Shown here: positions 11,151 to 30,059 of the stretch, in pieces
How positions within the stretch are numbered: the first letter of the stretch is position 1
Layout of the letters: each line of letters opens with the position of its first letter
Source: Desmodesmus armatus
Taxonomy: Eukaryota > Chlorophyta > Chlorophyceae > Sphaeropleales > Scenedesmaceae
DNA: 64,000 nucleotides
NCBI GenBank assembly: GCA_007449985.2
Contig: VIIQ02000589.1
Coordinates: 558,001-622,000, forward strand
Direction of reading: 5' to 3'
Translations under genes and position numbers: made by a program
The notes under the pieces: model-generated
The model's database searches: none
The model's input: the letters and a program-made list of their open reading frames with translations, nothing else
What the model was told of the DNA's origin: nothing

Positions 11151-13469
11151 GAAGATCGACAGGGCTGCGGGAAAAGCTATGATTGCAGCTGGGCCGAACC
11201 TGCGACATGCAGGGCGTACAGTGGATGGGGTGCGAGGGGCTACTACTGGACACAGGAGGACTACGAAAGCAGTGGGTTTTGCAGCAAGTACACACACAGC
11301 CTGCTGTTCAAACGCGCAGTTCAGTTCAACAGCCGTGTAACGTGGCGTGGCCAAAAGGTCTCCGGATGCCCGTCACGCGGCTCCACGTGACAATTCTCCC
11401 CCACCTAATCAAAGGCTGCCCTCAGCCTTTTTCGGGCGAAGAACTTGCACCACCCACACCCACAGCCCGAGTCCGAAGCCCACCCAGGATTCGAACACGG
11501 CTCACAGGATCTACAGCGGGGGCCCCTACCCGCTGAACCAAGTCCGCTACCAACTGTAACGTGGCGTGGCCAAAAGGTCTCCGGATGCCCGTCACGCGGC
11601 TCCACGTGACAACCCGTCTCGCAGGTACAGGCTTCGAGGAATGGGCGGGACATGGATTGGTGGCGCCTGTAACCCCTTCTTCTTCTTCGGATTGGTGGCG
11701 CCTTGGTGTGCGTGACAAGCTTTTGATGGTGGGGTTTGTCCGAACGGCCCCCTTCCCTTCCGATGCTGGGTGTCGTTGCAGCGTAGCTGCGTGTGTCGCC
11801 CTGTAACCCCTTCTTCTTCTTCTTCTTCGAACGGCCCCCTTCCGTGCTGGTTGTGTCCATCCGTGGCTGGGTTCAGTTGCAACGTAGTTGCTTGAGAAAC
11901 CCGTGTAACACCTTCATTCATTCGGTGGCGCCTTGAGTTACAAGGGCGGGACATGGATTGGGTCCCGGGGCTTGCATCGGGTTGGCTGGGTCCTTGAGGC
12001 CTCTTTGTAACGAACACTGACTGACTGACTGGGACATGGATTGGGTCCCGGGGCTTGCATCGGGTTGGCTGGGTCCTTGAGGCCTCTTTGTAACGAACAC
12101 TGACTGACTGACTGACTGGTCCTTCGCTGCTCTTGAGAAGGAGGTGGCGCCTTAAGTTGCATTGGAGGGACGTGGTTTGGGTCCCTGAGCTTACATGGTG
12201 TGGGCTGGGTCTTTCGGGGATCTCAATGTAACGAACAATGAGTGAGTCCTTGCCCGGGCAGCCCCCCGGCAGCCTTGCCTGTGGTCCCCTCCTTTCAGAC
12301 AGTCTCCTCTGCAGACATCTATGGTGGCGGGTTCTCTCCTTTCCGTGCTGTCTGTTCCCGTCCTTGTAGGTCCTGCAAAGGACTTGGGTTCCCTTCCGAT
12401 GCTGGGTGTCGTTGCAGCGTAGCTGCGTGTGTCGCCCTGTAACCCCTTCTTCTTCTTCTTCTTCTTCTTCCCCCGGCAGCAGGTGTCAGATGCGAGGCCA
12501 GAGCTGCACATCACCAGCTTCGGATGCGGTCCTGGCACAGACGCAGTCGCCTTGGTGTCCATCATAAAGCAGCTTGTGGGCAAGTCGCTTGTCATCCATG
12601 TGACACTGATCGACCGCGTCAAGAAGTGGTGCAACATCGCTGAGAGCGCAGTGAACGCTGTGCTGTCCAAGAGTAACGGGGACACAAGCAAGTTCATCTG
12701 TGGCACATGGGACTCGCAGAAGTCAGAAGCAGCAGCGGTGAGTGTCGTGTTTTGCTGACATGCCGCCCAGTTTATGCTGAGTGTCATGACCGTCAGGCAG
12801 CGGCACTGTTTCTCCTCTCAGTCAGTCTGTACTTCTCTGGCAGGTTCAACCTAGCCGCGCTTCCTGCAGTCGACCAAGTGTGGCTACAGCATCACTCTAT
12901 GTCAACCATCGTGCTTTGGTTGCCTAATCACTCATGCAGGTCAAGGCAGACATCCTGTGCTTCAGCCACGTGCTGGTGGATGTGGAGCGAGAGGACCATG
13001 GGGTGCGCAAAGCAGCCACGTACATCAGGAGGACACTGAAGGCATGGTCCAAGCAAACGGCGCCTCTGCCTGATGCCTGCAAGCTGATGCTGCTGACGGA
13101 CAGCTTCACCCCTGATGCAGTCATCGATGCAGTGCCAAAGCTGTCTGGCCTGCTTCCTCAATCAAGGAAGGAGTTCATGTATGGTAGGCTCCAATGCTTG
13201 ACTCATGCAGCATGGTTTCTTGGTATGGCTGAAATCAGTGTCTACACTGTGGATGCTTGTGCGGACAGTGACAGTTCCGCTCTCAGCGCCCTGTACACGT
13301 CCTAGTTCTCATTGATGCCACATGCCATCATGATGTGACAGCTACAGCATTCATCATCCTAGGATCTGGCATGTCGCAACGGTCGCAAAGGAGTGTACTC
13401 TCTGCGCCTGGATCTTTTGTTTGCTACGGAGCACCATGCCACTGCCTGAACAACAGGCCGCATATGTGA
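11151..13469 (+). CDS. Uncharacterised protein with a possible SAM-methyltransferase-like motif (5' end not resolved)
   Basis: Readable exons are 11151-11336, 12480-12737, 12940-13183 and 13348-13469, all in phase, giving at least 269 residues. The first contains RGYYWTQEDYESSGFCSKY; the second has ITSFGCGPGTDAVAL then LIDRVKKWCNIAESAV. The latter resembles motif I (GxGxG) and the acidic-loop region of Rossmann methyltransferases. I do not recognise the family, so the activity is inference. The third exon has ADILCFSHVLVDVE, like the end of a methyltransferase beta-strand followed by a helix. The last has ILGSGMSQRSQRSVLSAPGSF and stops at TGA 13467-13469. No ATG precedes the first exon in frame, so an upstream exon is missing from this model; ATG 11116 is open in another frame. 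Intron 1 is 1.14 kb of repeats. The third-exon acceptor could instead be at 13363, in the same frame. Confidence 0.6.
11337..11393 (+). repeat. 57-bp perfect direct repeat, copy 1, starting at a 5' splice site
   Basis: The repeat begins GTAACGTGGCGTGGCC and its first two bases are the GT donor of the preceding exon (AGC CGT|GTAACG). It is identical over 57 bases to copy 2 at 11556-11612. Confidence 0.9.
11478..11551 (-). mobile_element. tRNA-derived SINE-like unit
   Basis: On the minus strand a box A-like TGGTTCAGCGG (11540-11530) is followed about 43 bases later by a box B-like TGTTCGAATCC (11497-11487), the spacing of RNA polymerase III internal promoters. A D-arm (GTTC...GGGC) can pair, but the anticodon arm, T stem and acceptor stem do not pair well. 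This is therefore a tRNA relic of the kind that heads SINEs, not a working tRNA. It lies between the two 57-bp direct repeats. Confidence 0.6.
11556..11612 (+). repeat. 57-bp perfect direct repeat, copy 2
   Basis: Identical to 11337-11393. Together the copies bracket 162 bp containing the tRNA-like unit, as expected for a composite element or a tandem insertion. Confidence 0.95.
11706..11930 (+). mobile_element. Introner-like element copies inside intron 1
   Basis: Starts GTGTGCGTGACAAGCTTTTGA-TGGTGGGGTTTGTCCG and runs to CGTGTAACACCTTCATTCATTC. It matches end to end, with an internal duplication, the 142-bp intron at 32673-32814 (read on the minus strand there). Shared blocks include GTGCGTGACAAGCTTTTGA, GTGCTGGTT-GTCCATCCGT, TTGCAACGTAG and GTGTAACA-CTTCAT. 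A second copy of the GATGCTGGGTGTCGTTGCAGCGTAGCTG block recurs at 12398. Confidence 0.75.
11948..12249 (+). repeat. 83-bp tandem repeat, two near-identical and one diverged copy
   Basis: Copies at 11948-12030 and 12031-12113 start GGGACATGGATTGGGTCCCGG and end TAACGAACACTGACTGACTG. A diverged third copy spans about 12167-12249 (GGGACGTGGTTTGGGTCCC...AACGAACAATGAGTGAG). All lie inside intron 1 of the methyltransferase-like gene. Confidence 0.9.
12393..12479 (+). mobile_element. Introner-like 3' segment ending at the 3' splice site
   Basis: TTCCGATGCTGGGTGTCGTTGCAG...CGCCCTGTAACCCC(TTC)n repeats the sequence at about 11757-11826 almost exactly. It then continues to CCCCCGGCAG, the acceptor used by the next exon. 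The intron therefore starts and ends in repeated sequence. Confidence 0.7.
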
Positions 13470-14739
13470 CTGTGGCGCTGCTGCATGCAGTGTACGAGGT
13501 GCCAATGTCTTCACCAGTGGACTCTGTGGAGGCTCTGACCAGTGGCCTGCAGTCCATGCATCTGACACGACCTTGAAGCTGGCAGGCAGCAGCCACATTG
13601 CAGGGGTCAGCAGCCCTGCCTGGCGGCCATCAGTCACCATGCACCCGCCATCAACCACAGCGCACCCCCGGCCGGTATTGTACAACAGTGTTAGTTTCAT
13701 TGTGTCGCATTGCCAATAAGGTATCAATGAGCCATCGTGCCGGGCGTGTCAGCAATGCGGTAGTTGCTAGATGCAGGCCGCAAGACCCTGGGTTTTAGTT
13801 GTCTGAATTGCTGTCCCCGCTTCATTTTCTGCTTTGAGTGCACCAATGTGGGACACTGCTCTTGGTGTGCTGTACAGAAGGGTTACATCCTGCCACAGCT
13901 GCTGCCATGCGGCCGTGTGGTGTATGACCTTGTCGTTGTAAGCTTATAAGCAGTACTGATGTACGCCCCAATCAGCACAGGAGCCTTCTCGGCAGGTGTA
14001 TCAGCTCACATGGCATGAACTTGTTGGCAGCATGCGGCCCAGCCTGAGGTAGCACATCAAGGTGTCAGGACAAGGTTGTTTGTGGTCAGGGGGTTTATTT
14101 GCTCCATTGTTGGTGCCAGTTGTGTTGGTCAAGAGTCGAGTGTTGTTTGTTGCTCCAGGTACTGGCATCCTCATTGAGTGGTTGCATGCAGCTTGCTCAT
14201 CAGTGGGATGTGTAGCCAGCAAGATTTCCCAGGCTGAACCAACAATGCGTACCCAGTTTGAGAGCAGCTACATCCCTCGTCTAGATCCAAGTTTGCACAG
14301 CTGTAAACAATTGCACACAGATGCCGACACATGCAGGTGTACAGCACCATCTAAGCCAGTAACCAGAATAGGTTGCGCCAAGTGCAAAATGACCACGACG
14401 TCCTCACCAAATATGCACTGCTGCCATGATCACAACGTCCTCACCAAATATGCATTGTAGCTGTGTGGCTGGGCTGACTGTTGCAGTCAGTGGTCTTCCA
14501 TGCATCAAGCATTAGCGTGGAACTCACAGGAGCGTGCACCAATACCAAGACCATGAATGATGTTCGTCCTGCAGCCGAGGTCGTCGAATCACAGCAGCAG
14601 TGCCTGGGCGCCACATGGCCGCCACATGCGCGTGCACATGTGATGCCCCTACTGAGCACAGCTCAACTCACTCATGCCCCATGCAACTCACACAGACGGC
14701 TTGAACAAACAACTAACAGCATACCAAACCGCACCCTGC
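13470..14739. other. Interval between convergent genes
   Basis: Contains the 3' ends of the methyltransferase-like gene and the TPR gene. All three plus frames stay open over about 13370-13470, and one stays open to about 13575. The C-terminal frame of the upstream gene could therefore differ from my model. A 40-bp tandem duplication (ACGTCCTCACCAAATATGCA) lies at 14397-14455. No other gene is seen. Confidence 0.45.
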
Positions 14740-16617
14740 TCACGCGTCTAGAGGCCAGTCCCTCCGCTGGCAATGCACCCGTGCAAGGGAGGCCATGTAG
14801 TCCCCTGACTGACGCGCATACTGAGTGCTGACAGCCTTTGTGATAGCTGCCTGCGCCTGGTCGGCATCACCATGTGCTTCATGCCACAGTCCCACATACA
14901 GCCAGGCATAGAAGGCATCATGGCTGCCCTGCTCCAGTCCGGTAGCTGCATTGAGGATGGTGTTGGGGCTGACGCCTGATGTTCTGAAGCAGTCATAGGC
15001 TGCACGCATCACTGGCCGGGGGTCACGCCCGACCTGCAGGAGAAGAGGGTGGCAAGCAGCAATCAAACAAACACAAATGTTGAGATTGTGGGCTGCTGGG
15101 GGTCTATGCCGCCTCAGCACAAGCCCTAAACCCTACTGCCATCTTGAAAGCTGTGTGAGACCGTTACTGACAGCCAGTTGAGCTGTGCTGACAGTCTGGT
15201 AACAGCAGCCAGGGGAACAGATACTGTTTAGCTAAATTTGAACTGGTTCAACCAAGTTGCTCCTGCCTGGAACCAACATGCATCACATGCCATGCATCCT
15301 ACATCAGCACCACCTCTTGCATGGCACACTCTATGCAGCAGTGACCCGCTGCAGTGCAGCCTACCCTGCTGTCTGCTCCCTGTGAACATCAAGTTGGCTC
15401 TGAGCTCACCTTGAGCATGTTTTCCCGTGCTATGTCAGGTCCCTGCATCTGTGCTTCACTCAGGAATGCCCAGATTGACTCCTCTGTGTCATTGGGGTTG
15501 ACTGCCACATCATCCCTGCAGGTGAGCCACACGCCCAGCAACCCACATGACAATCTTGTCAGGTCATAGGCTATTGGCTGGCTACTGGATCTAGGGTCTA
15601 GGCTAGGTGTGCAGCGACACTGCAGTAATGATACTGCAGCCCACACTGAAAGCGCTGCTCGGAGTGTCAATCACTGCCTGCCAAGCGCTGCTGCCAAAGA
15701 CATGCTCGATGATACAGGCTTGCAGCAGTCGCTGGCAGTGGCTCTGGCAGACCAGCATGGCCAGAGTCTGTAGGAGGGCCGCTGGCAGGCTTGCTATGAC
15801 AGAAGGCTGCGCTCAGCAGCTGCAGTCCCACCTGAACTGTGTGGCTGCTTCCTGGAACTCTCCCAGGTAGTACAGCGATAGCCCTCGCTGCCAGAGGTAC
15901 GGGCGCAGCTGCGGCTGCAGCGCCAGCGCACGATCAAAGTCCTGCACAGACTCCTCCACCTCATTCTGCACAGACAGCGGCAGTGTGGCGGCGGTGTGGC
16001 AACTGCTGCTTTGGATCTGAGCTCAGATATGAGAGGCACATCCCCGGGGCTTGAACCAGATTTGTGTAGCACCAGGCATGTTGCAGCGCCCCAAGCAGTG
16101 CTGTTTGAAGTGCCTTGGGGGATGGTGTGAATGTGTCCTGCAGCGGCAACCGCCAGGTAGCACCAAGCACTAGTTGCAGTCACTGCAACTGAAAGCGGCT
16201 TTCAAGGCCTGACAGATAGCACTAGCTGGTAGCTGCAGCTGCTGCAGTTGTGTGAAACAACTGGTCGCATTGCTGGCAAATGCACACTGCCCACCCTGAC
16301 TGCTGGCCCGAGGGCTGTGTGCGCACCTTCCTAAACTTCTGCATGCCCGTACGCACGAGAGCTTGAGGGTTCTCACCCCCAAACATGCCTGCTGCTGCAG
16401 CTGCCCCTGCTGCGACCACACCCGTTGCTGCTAGCCACAACCCAGCTCCACCAGCCGTGAGCAGCAAGCTGGTCCTCCTGCTGTGAGATGCCTGAGGTTG
16501 CTGTGGGGAGTTTCTGGAGGCTGTATGCTTGCTGGCAGGCTGAAATGGCCTCGCCACCCCACGCCATGGCGATGATCTTGCCAACTGGTGTTGGAGGGGT
16601 GTGGTGGTGGTGAGCAT
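14740..16617 (-). CDS. Plastid-targeted tetratricopeptide-repeat protein
   Basis: Four exons (16617-16327, 15965-15832, 15515-15410, 15033-14740) keep phase and give 274 residues. The N-terminus from ATG 16615-16617 is rich in Ser, Thr, Pro and Arg. It is followed by SHSRRTSLLLTAGGAGLWL, which looks like a chloroplast transit peptide plus a twin-arginine thylakoid lumen signal (inference). The mature part starts near GMFGGENPQALVRTGMQKF. Its helical pairs fit TPR spacing: SVQDFDRALALQPQLRPYLWQ, then LSLYYLGEFQEAATQF, DVAVNPNDTEESIWAFLSEA, and GLWHEAHGDADQAQAAITKAV near the C-terminus. No enzyme motif is seen; TPR proteins act as scaffolds. It is divergent from panB with about 330 bp between starts. 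Confidence 0.85.
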
Positions 16618-16947
16618 GCTGCTGGTGGCGGGGGTGGAGTGGTGGGGGCGAGGGTGGGGGGTGGGGTTGGAGGGCAGCAAGGGACTGTAGTTCGAACAAC
16701 ATGTGCACCTTGCACCCCAGGCCTGTGAGCTCCCAATTTCTGCACAGCAGGTATTACGTAACCCCGGTTAACCGCCGGTGGTGGAACACTGGTTACCCGC
16801 CTGTTCTAATCTTGTTTTGGCGTAGGCACATGGCTAATGCAAAGCTAGTGGTCTCCCGGTCACCGATGTGCAGTCATTGATCAGATTGCGGTTGCAACAG
16901 CTGATGCCAGCCCCAAAATCCTAGCTGTCAAGCTCAACAGTCCGACC
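16618..16947. promoter_or_regulatory. Bidirectional promoter region, TPR protein / panB
   Basis: Only 330 bp separates two start codons on opposite strands. The TPR side is G-rich on the plus strand (several runs of 4-6 G at 16625-16670). No TATA motif stands out. Confidence 0.5.
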
Positions 16948-19545
16948 ATGCTGTTCAAAGCAGCAAAGCAGTTGACAGGCCACCGCTGTTCCCGCTGGCG
17001 GACTACATCACTGCCCTGTCTCTTGACAGGTTGGTTGCTGCTCAGCAACGCACAATGCAGGCCTGCCAGGCGCTATGCTGCTGCAGCTACCTAGTTGCGT
17101 TCCTCATGATCAGATCGTCACGTTGGGGCGTTGCCTTGCAGTGCCCCATGACCCAGCCACAGCTGCTGCCAAGGCCAGAGGCAACAGGCACTATGCCTCA
17201 GCCCACCCTGAGGTCACAGTGTACACGGGTCCACAGAGCCCCAGGAAAGCAGTCACACTCCGCACTCTACGGTCAAAGTACGACAAGGGGCAGCCGATAT
17301 CTATGGTCACGGCCTATGACTACCCATCCGCTGTGCATGTGAGGTGGCATGGGCTTGGTTGACTGATCGCACAAGATGCAGCGCTGGTAGTTTCAGCAGC
17401 TTCCAGTACCAGTACGTACATCTGTATTGACAGCAGCAGCAGCAGTCTTGAAGCATGCTTGAGGATTGCTGCCATGCCTGACAGTAGCGCAACGACAGCC
17501 CGCCACAATGGAACCTGCACATCACACATGTCACCTTTCTGTCTTTGATACCATGTGCAGGTGGATCTTGCAGACATTGACATAGTGCTAGTGGGTGACT
17601 CTGTCAGCATGGTGGTGCACGGCCATGATACCACCCTGCCCATCACACTCGATGACATGCTCACCCACTGCAAGGCAGTCGCACGTGGTGCCCAGCGCGC
17701 ATTCCTGATTGGCGACCTGCCCTTTGGCAGCTACGAGCTGTCAACAACAGAGGCTGTGAAGTCGGCCGTCAGGATGCTGAAAGAGGGCGGCATGGATGCA
17801 GTGAAACTCGAAGGTGGGTCATGGCTCACGTTCAACAGGCTGTTTACAGCGTGGTGGCTTGGGTACCATGTGGACTGAGTAGTCTGCTTCTTTGTGGGTG
17901 CCTGGCGTGCAAGCAGCAGACTGCCAGCAGCTGCCCCCTCCTTTCATGGCCATATTGGGCGCCTGTACCTATGGCTGCAGGCAGCATCACAGCCAGAGGG
18001 ACTAAGCCCAACCACACTCATGGCAATCCAAATGCAAGCAACAGCAACAGGTGTGGTGCAGTTGTCACTTGTTTTGTGTTTGCGTACCCTGGGCATCTCT
18101 TTTGTATCAACCATCCACCTTCCTACCTCATGTGCAGGTGGCAGCCCTGCTCGTGTTGAGGCTGCTAGGGCCATAGTGGAGGCTGGTGTCGCTGTGATGG
18201 GACATGTGGGCCTCACACCACAGAGCGTTTCGGTGCTAGGTGCGTGGATGATCTCACATTGAGCACATGGCAGTAGCATAGTCATGTTCGCAGCTGGGCA
18301 AGGCTACTATGCGCTGGCTGTGTGTGTGTGTTGTCTTTGTCAGACATGCACCAGCTGGGCAAGGCTGCCATGCACTGGCTCAAGGTGTTGCCTTCATCAG
18401 GTCTTAACACCAGGCAAACCAATCACAATCAATTGCATTCACAGAAGCAGCCCCTGAGCACCACACTTGTTAGTTGCCTCACTGCCACACTTAGTGACGC
18501 TGCCACTCACTCTAGAAGGCCCAAGGTAAGGTACCATCCAAAGCCCAAATGGTGTCCTCACGTACTGCTGTTGCAGGTGGTTTCAGGCCTCAAGCACAGG
18601 TGGCCAGCGAGGCAGTGCGGGTGATCAACCAGGCCAAGGCCCTGCAGGACAGCGGCTGCTTTGCAATCGTGCTGGAGTGCATCCCAGCACCCATAGCAGC
18701 TGCAGTCACAGAGGCGCTCAGCATACCAACCATCGGCATAGGAGCTGGGCCACAGTGCAGTGGGCAGGTGGGTGAGAGCAGCTGGCTGTAGGGATGCATT
18801 GCTTTCAAATTGTACACCTGATGGATCAAGCACCTGGTCCAGTGAGCGCCAGTCTGGCATGAACAATTCAGCAGCAGGTTGGTCGTGGGCTTTAGCCAAT
18901 GTAGGCAAGCCCTCATTCTGACGCGCCAGCAGCATCCAGCTGGGGTGCGCGGAGCTCACTGCTGCTACACCCAGCACAGCGAGTTGGCGCTTGTGTGCAT
19001 CTTGTGAATCACCACATGCACCCCATATTTGCCACACCTCAACACATTTCATTGCATAGTGATGGTGCGGCACTTGTCATGTGCAGGTTCCACCTCTTTG
19101 CCCACATAGGCCATGCATGTGATTGTAACATGTTAGTTGATGCTATCTATGGCCCAATTGCTGCCTGCTCCAGGTGCTGGTATATCACGACCTGCTGGGC
19201 ATGATGAGTCACCCCCACCATGCCAAAGTGACCCCCAAGTTCTGCAAGCGTTATGCAGAGGTGGGCCAGGTCATACAGTCAGCCCTCATTCAGTACAGGC
19301 AGGATGTGGAGGAGGGCGCCTTCCCAGCACAGCAGTACAGCCCCTACAAGATCCCAGCACAGGAGGTGCAGGAGCTGGTGCAGCAGCTGCGTAGTGCTGG
19401 CATGCATGCAGAGGCGGATGCTGTGGCGCGGACAACGGTTGGGGTGTCTGAGCAGACAGCAGCTCAGCAGTCGCCGCAGAACGGGCATGAGTCAGCAGCA
19501 GCAGGCGCCACAGCAACAGGGGGCTCGACAGCACGGGCTCCCTGA
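16948..19545 (+). CDS. panB: Ketopantoate hydroxymethyltransferase (EC 2.1.2.11)
   Basis: Six exons (16948-17029, 17142-17338, 17561-17813, 18138-18239, 18577-18767, 19174-19545) encode 398 residues. The enzyme transfers a hydroxymethyl group from methylene-tetrahydrofolate to 2-oxoisovalerate, the first committed step of pantothenate/CoA synthesis. Family landmarks are all present: [19 protein letters not shown] and GDLPFGSY with the metal-binding Asp residues; AVKLEGG with the third metal ligand Glu; [15 protein letters not shown] with the catalytic Glu; IGIGAG; and [11 protein letters not shown]. The first exon ([19 protein letters not shown]...) is Arg-rich without acidic residues, as in a mitochondrial presequence, which agrees with plant PanB location. 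The last about 40 residues are a low-complexity Ala/Gln/Gly tail absent from bacterial enzymes. Confidence 0.95.
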
Positions 19546-20325
19546 GGGTTTGCGTGGCTGTAGAGCAGGTGTGCATGCATCAGCTAGGTGGATGGTGGGG
19601 ACTGCATGGTTGCGGCACTCCGATAGCATATGTTTGCCAGCACCAATGTATGTGTATGTTGAGTAGCGCGGGTGAATTTGTGTTTGTGTCACTTGGGTGG
19701 GTGTTTGCCCTGACAGCAGCAGCCAGCCTGGCAGGACAGGATTGCATGGCGATGTGCACAGTTGGTGAACGCATGTTTGAGCGCATCCTTGAGCTTGTTT
19801 GCATATTGATCGGAGCATATGGGACCTGAACAAGGCTCACAGCAGCAGCCTGCAAATTTCCCTCCATTGGCTCACCGATTTGCCAGGGAGCTGCGCATCA
19901 GGAAGCTTATGCTGGCACGTTTATGGCGCCAAGAACGCATTCACATTAGTGTCGGCCTCCATCAGTGTGCAGCTCCAATTGTGCATTCATTGGTTGGTCA
20001 CTACAAGAGTTGGTTTACTCGAGACCGCGGTAATTGAACCAACACAGAATCAGAACGGGATACATCGCTTGATCGCAGCTTAAACGTGTGGTGGTGTTTG
20101 TGTTACACAACAACATTGGACAATCTGGCAGTAGTTGAGCGGCCGCGTTGGAGCCGCTTACAAATCAGTCATTGGCCATCGTGTCCACATCAATCAGCGT
20201 ATTGAACATTTCAAGATCTGCCTCATTACATCGTCTCTGACATCAACCTGTTCCTCGGAGACAGCTCAAAGCGAGGCGAGCAGCAAGTGCTGCTGGAGGG
20301 ACACACTTCTGAACCCAATGCAACC
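19546..20325. other. panB 3' region and upstream region of the alpha-glucosidase gene
   Basis: Tandemly arranged same-strand genes with about 780 bp between stop and start. No open frame with coding character or other motif was recognised. Confidence 0.45.
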
Positions 20326-28498
<8,173 letters not shown>

Positions 28499-30059
28499 GT
28501 TGTTCCGGAGTTTTTAAAGCTTGCGGGCGCGTAAGTGTGGCTTTATGCATAGTGCAAACAGCGTGTGCGTGTGCATGTTTACTTATATTGTTGGACAGCA
28601 GAGCCTGCAACTACTGGCTCATCCTGCTCTTGGTTAGTGGGGGTTTGAATTGTTTGCTGGGTTGCTGCATGACTCATTCTTGCATGTGCTCGGCTTTGTG
28701 GTTTGGGTGGCTTGGTCGTTGTCTCATGTAGCGTTTGCCCAGCCATCCGCAGCTTGCAGCCTACGTAGTGTAGTTTGTGTAGTGGTAGGGATCGTGCTAC
28801 TTGTCTGACAGGCCCAAAGAAGACGATGTCGGAGTTCAATTTGTAAAGCAGGGTGCACCGCAATGGTGCACCTAAGACTGCTGCACGAGGGGTGTGCCAG
28901 GCGTGTTGGTCCACCTCCCTGTTGTGACACTCCTCACCATCGGTGTCGACTGGTACGGACTTCGGCTGTTTTTTACCAAGCGTATCCGACGTCTCGGCAG
29001 GGACGTTGCTGTGCAGGCCCTGGCCCTCAGACCCGGGCCCGACGCCAATGCCACAGACCGGCTGGGCAGATGGCAAATGTTAGCAGCTGGAATTTCCCAG
29101 CGTCATGAAGCAGCTAGTCCAGCTGGTGCGCTCTGTGCATCGGCCCTTGGCACCACCTCTGTTGGTGAGGCCGACAGCATTGTAGACTGCAACATGCTGG
29201 TTGTGTGGAACGCTGCTCCCACGCTGCAAAGATGCCTTCATGCTGGTTGTATGCCCCAAGGCTTTTGGTGTGGCACCGTATGACCTCCTCCCAAACAATC
29301 AGCAGCAGCCTATGCCAGGCTGCTTGGTACTGATCTTTCTTGAGTGTAGACAGTTTGTGGTGGCAATTAAGTGCTGTGCTGGCACCTCTCCATCATGTCA
29401 CTGCATGGTCACACAGCTCAGCGGTGTGCCAGTGGCACACCCCACTTGCAAGGAACGCATGGCACATAGCGTCTGTGAGGGTATGTGGACTGCGTCACTT
29501 GTGGTTTTGCCCAAAACAGCATGGCAGCAGGGCTGTTGCGCACTCTGGGCGGTTGTTCAGGCCTGCTTGTAGTTAGATCGCAGAGGCTGAAGCTGTCGTG
29601 TGTGCAAACATGGCTCATGTTACATGGGGGATTTGAGGACGGCTGGGTGTGATGCGAAACAGCAAGGCCTGCCAGGCAGCCAGTCATGTGCGGGCAGTGC
29701 ACAAACAACTGCAGACACGCATAAGTCCCAAAGCAACGTTTTACACGTTCAAAAGCTGAACGTATTCTGTTGTACAGCACATGCGCAGCTGGATTTTTGA
29801 AAGTTGTCATACAGCAATAGCAGGGGTGAGGGTGACATGTGCAATACAGCTCAGCACATCACGCCTCCTGTGGACTCCCGCCAACAAACGGTTTGTCCAT
29901 CCCCAAGCAGCTCCACCCAACACAAAAACATATCAAATGGTGACAGCTGAACAAGCCCAACCTGACTACACTGCATCTGGGAGTCAAACAGCTCATCAAG
30001 TCACAAAAACCCATCAAGTAGCCAGTTCCTGGACAACCAAGTCCCTGCACTTTTCCATA
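28499..30059. other. Interval between convergent genes
   Basis: 3' regions of the alpha-glucosidase and the MYND gene. One plus-strand frame is open for about 130 codons around 28890-29280 (HLPVVTLLTIGVDWYGLRLFF, then RIRRLGRDVAVQALALRPGP). It has coding-like composition but no ATG and no recognisable family; it may be an isolated exon, a gene remnant or chance. Confidence 0.35.

Noticed and set aside
11478..11551. A functional tRNA gene on the minus strand
   Set aside because: Box A/B-like sequences are present, but the anticodon loop lacks U33 in any alignment I tried, and the acceptor stem does not pair.
16618..16680. An N-terminal extension of the TPR protein upstream of 16617
   Set aside because: The frame is open to 16680 but contains no ATG there (it would start on TTG); ATG 16615-16617 gives a normal transit peptide.
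28890..29283. A 129-codon plus-strand gene downstream of the alpha-glucosidase
   Set aside because: Protein-like in part but without an ATG, splice partners or family resemblance; kept only as a note.
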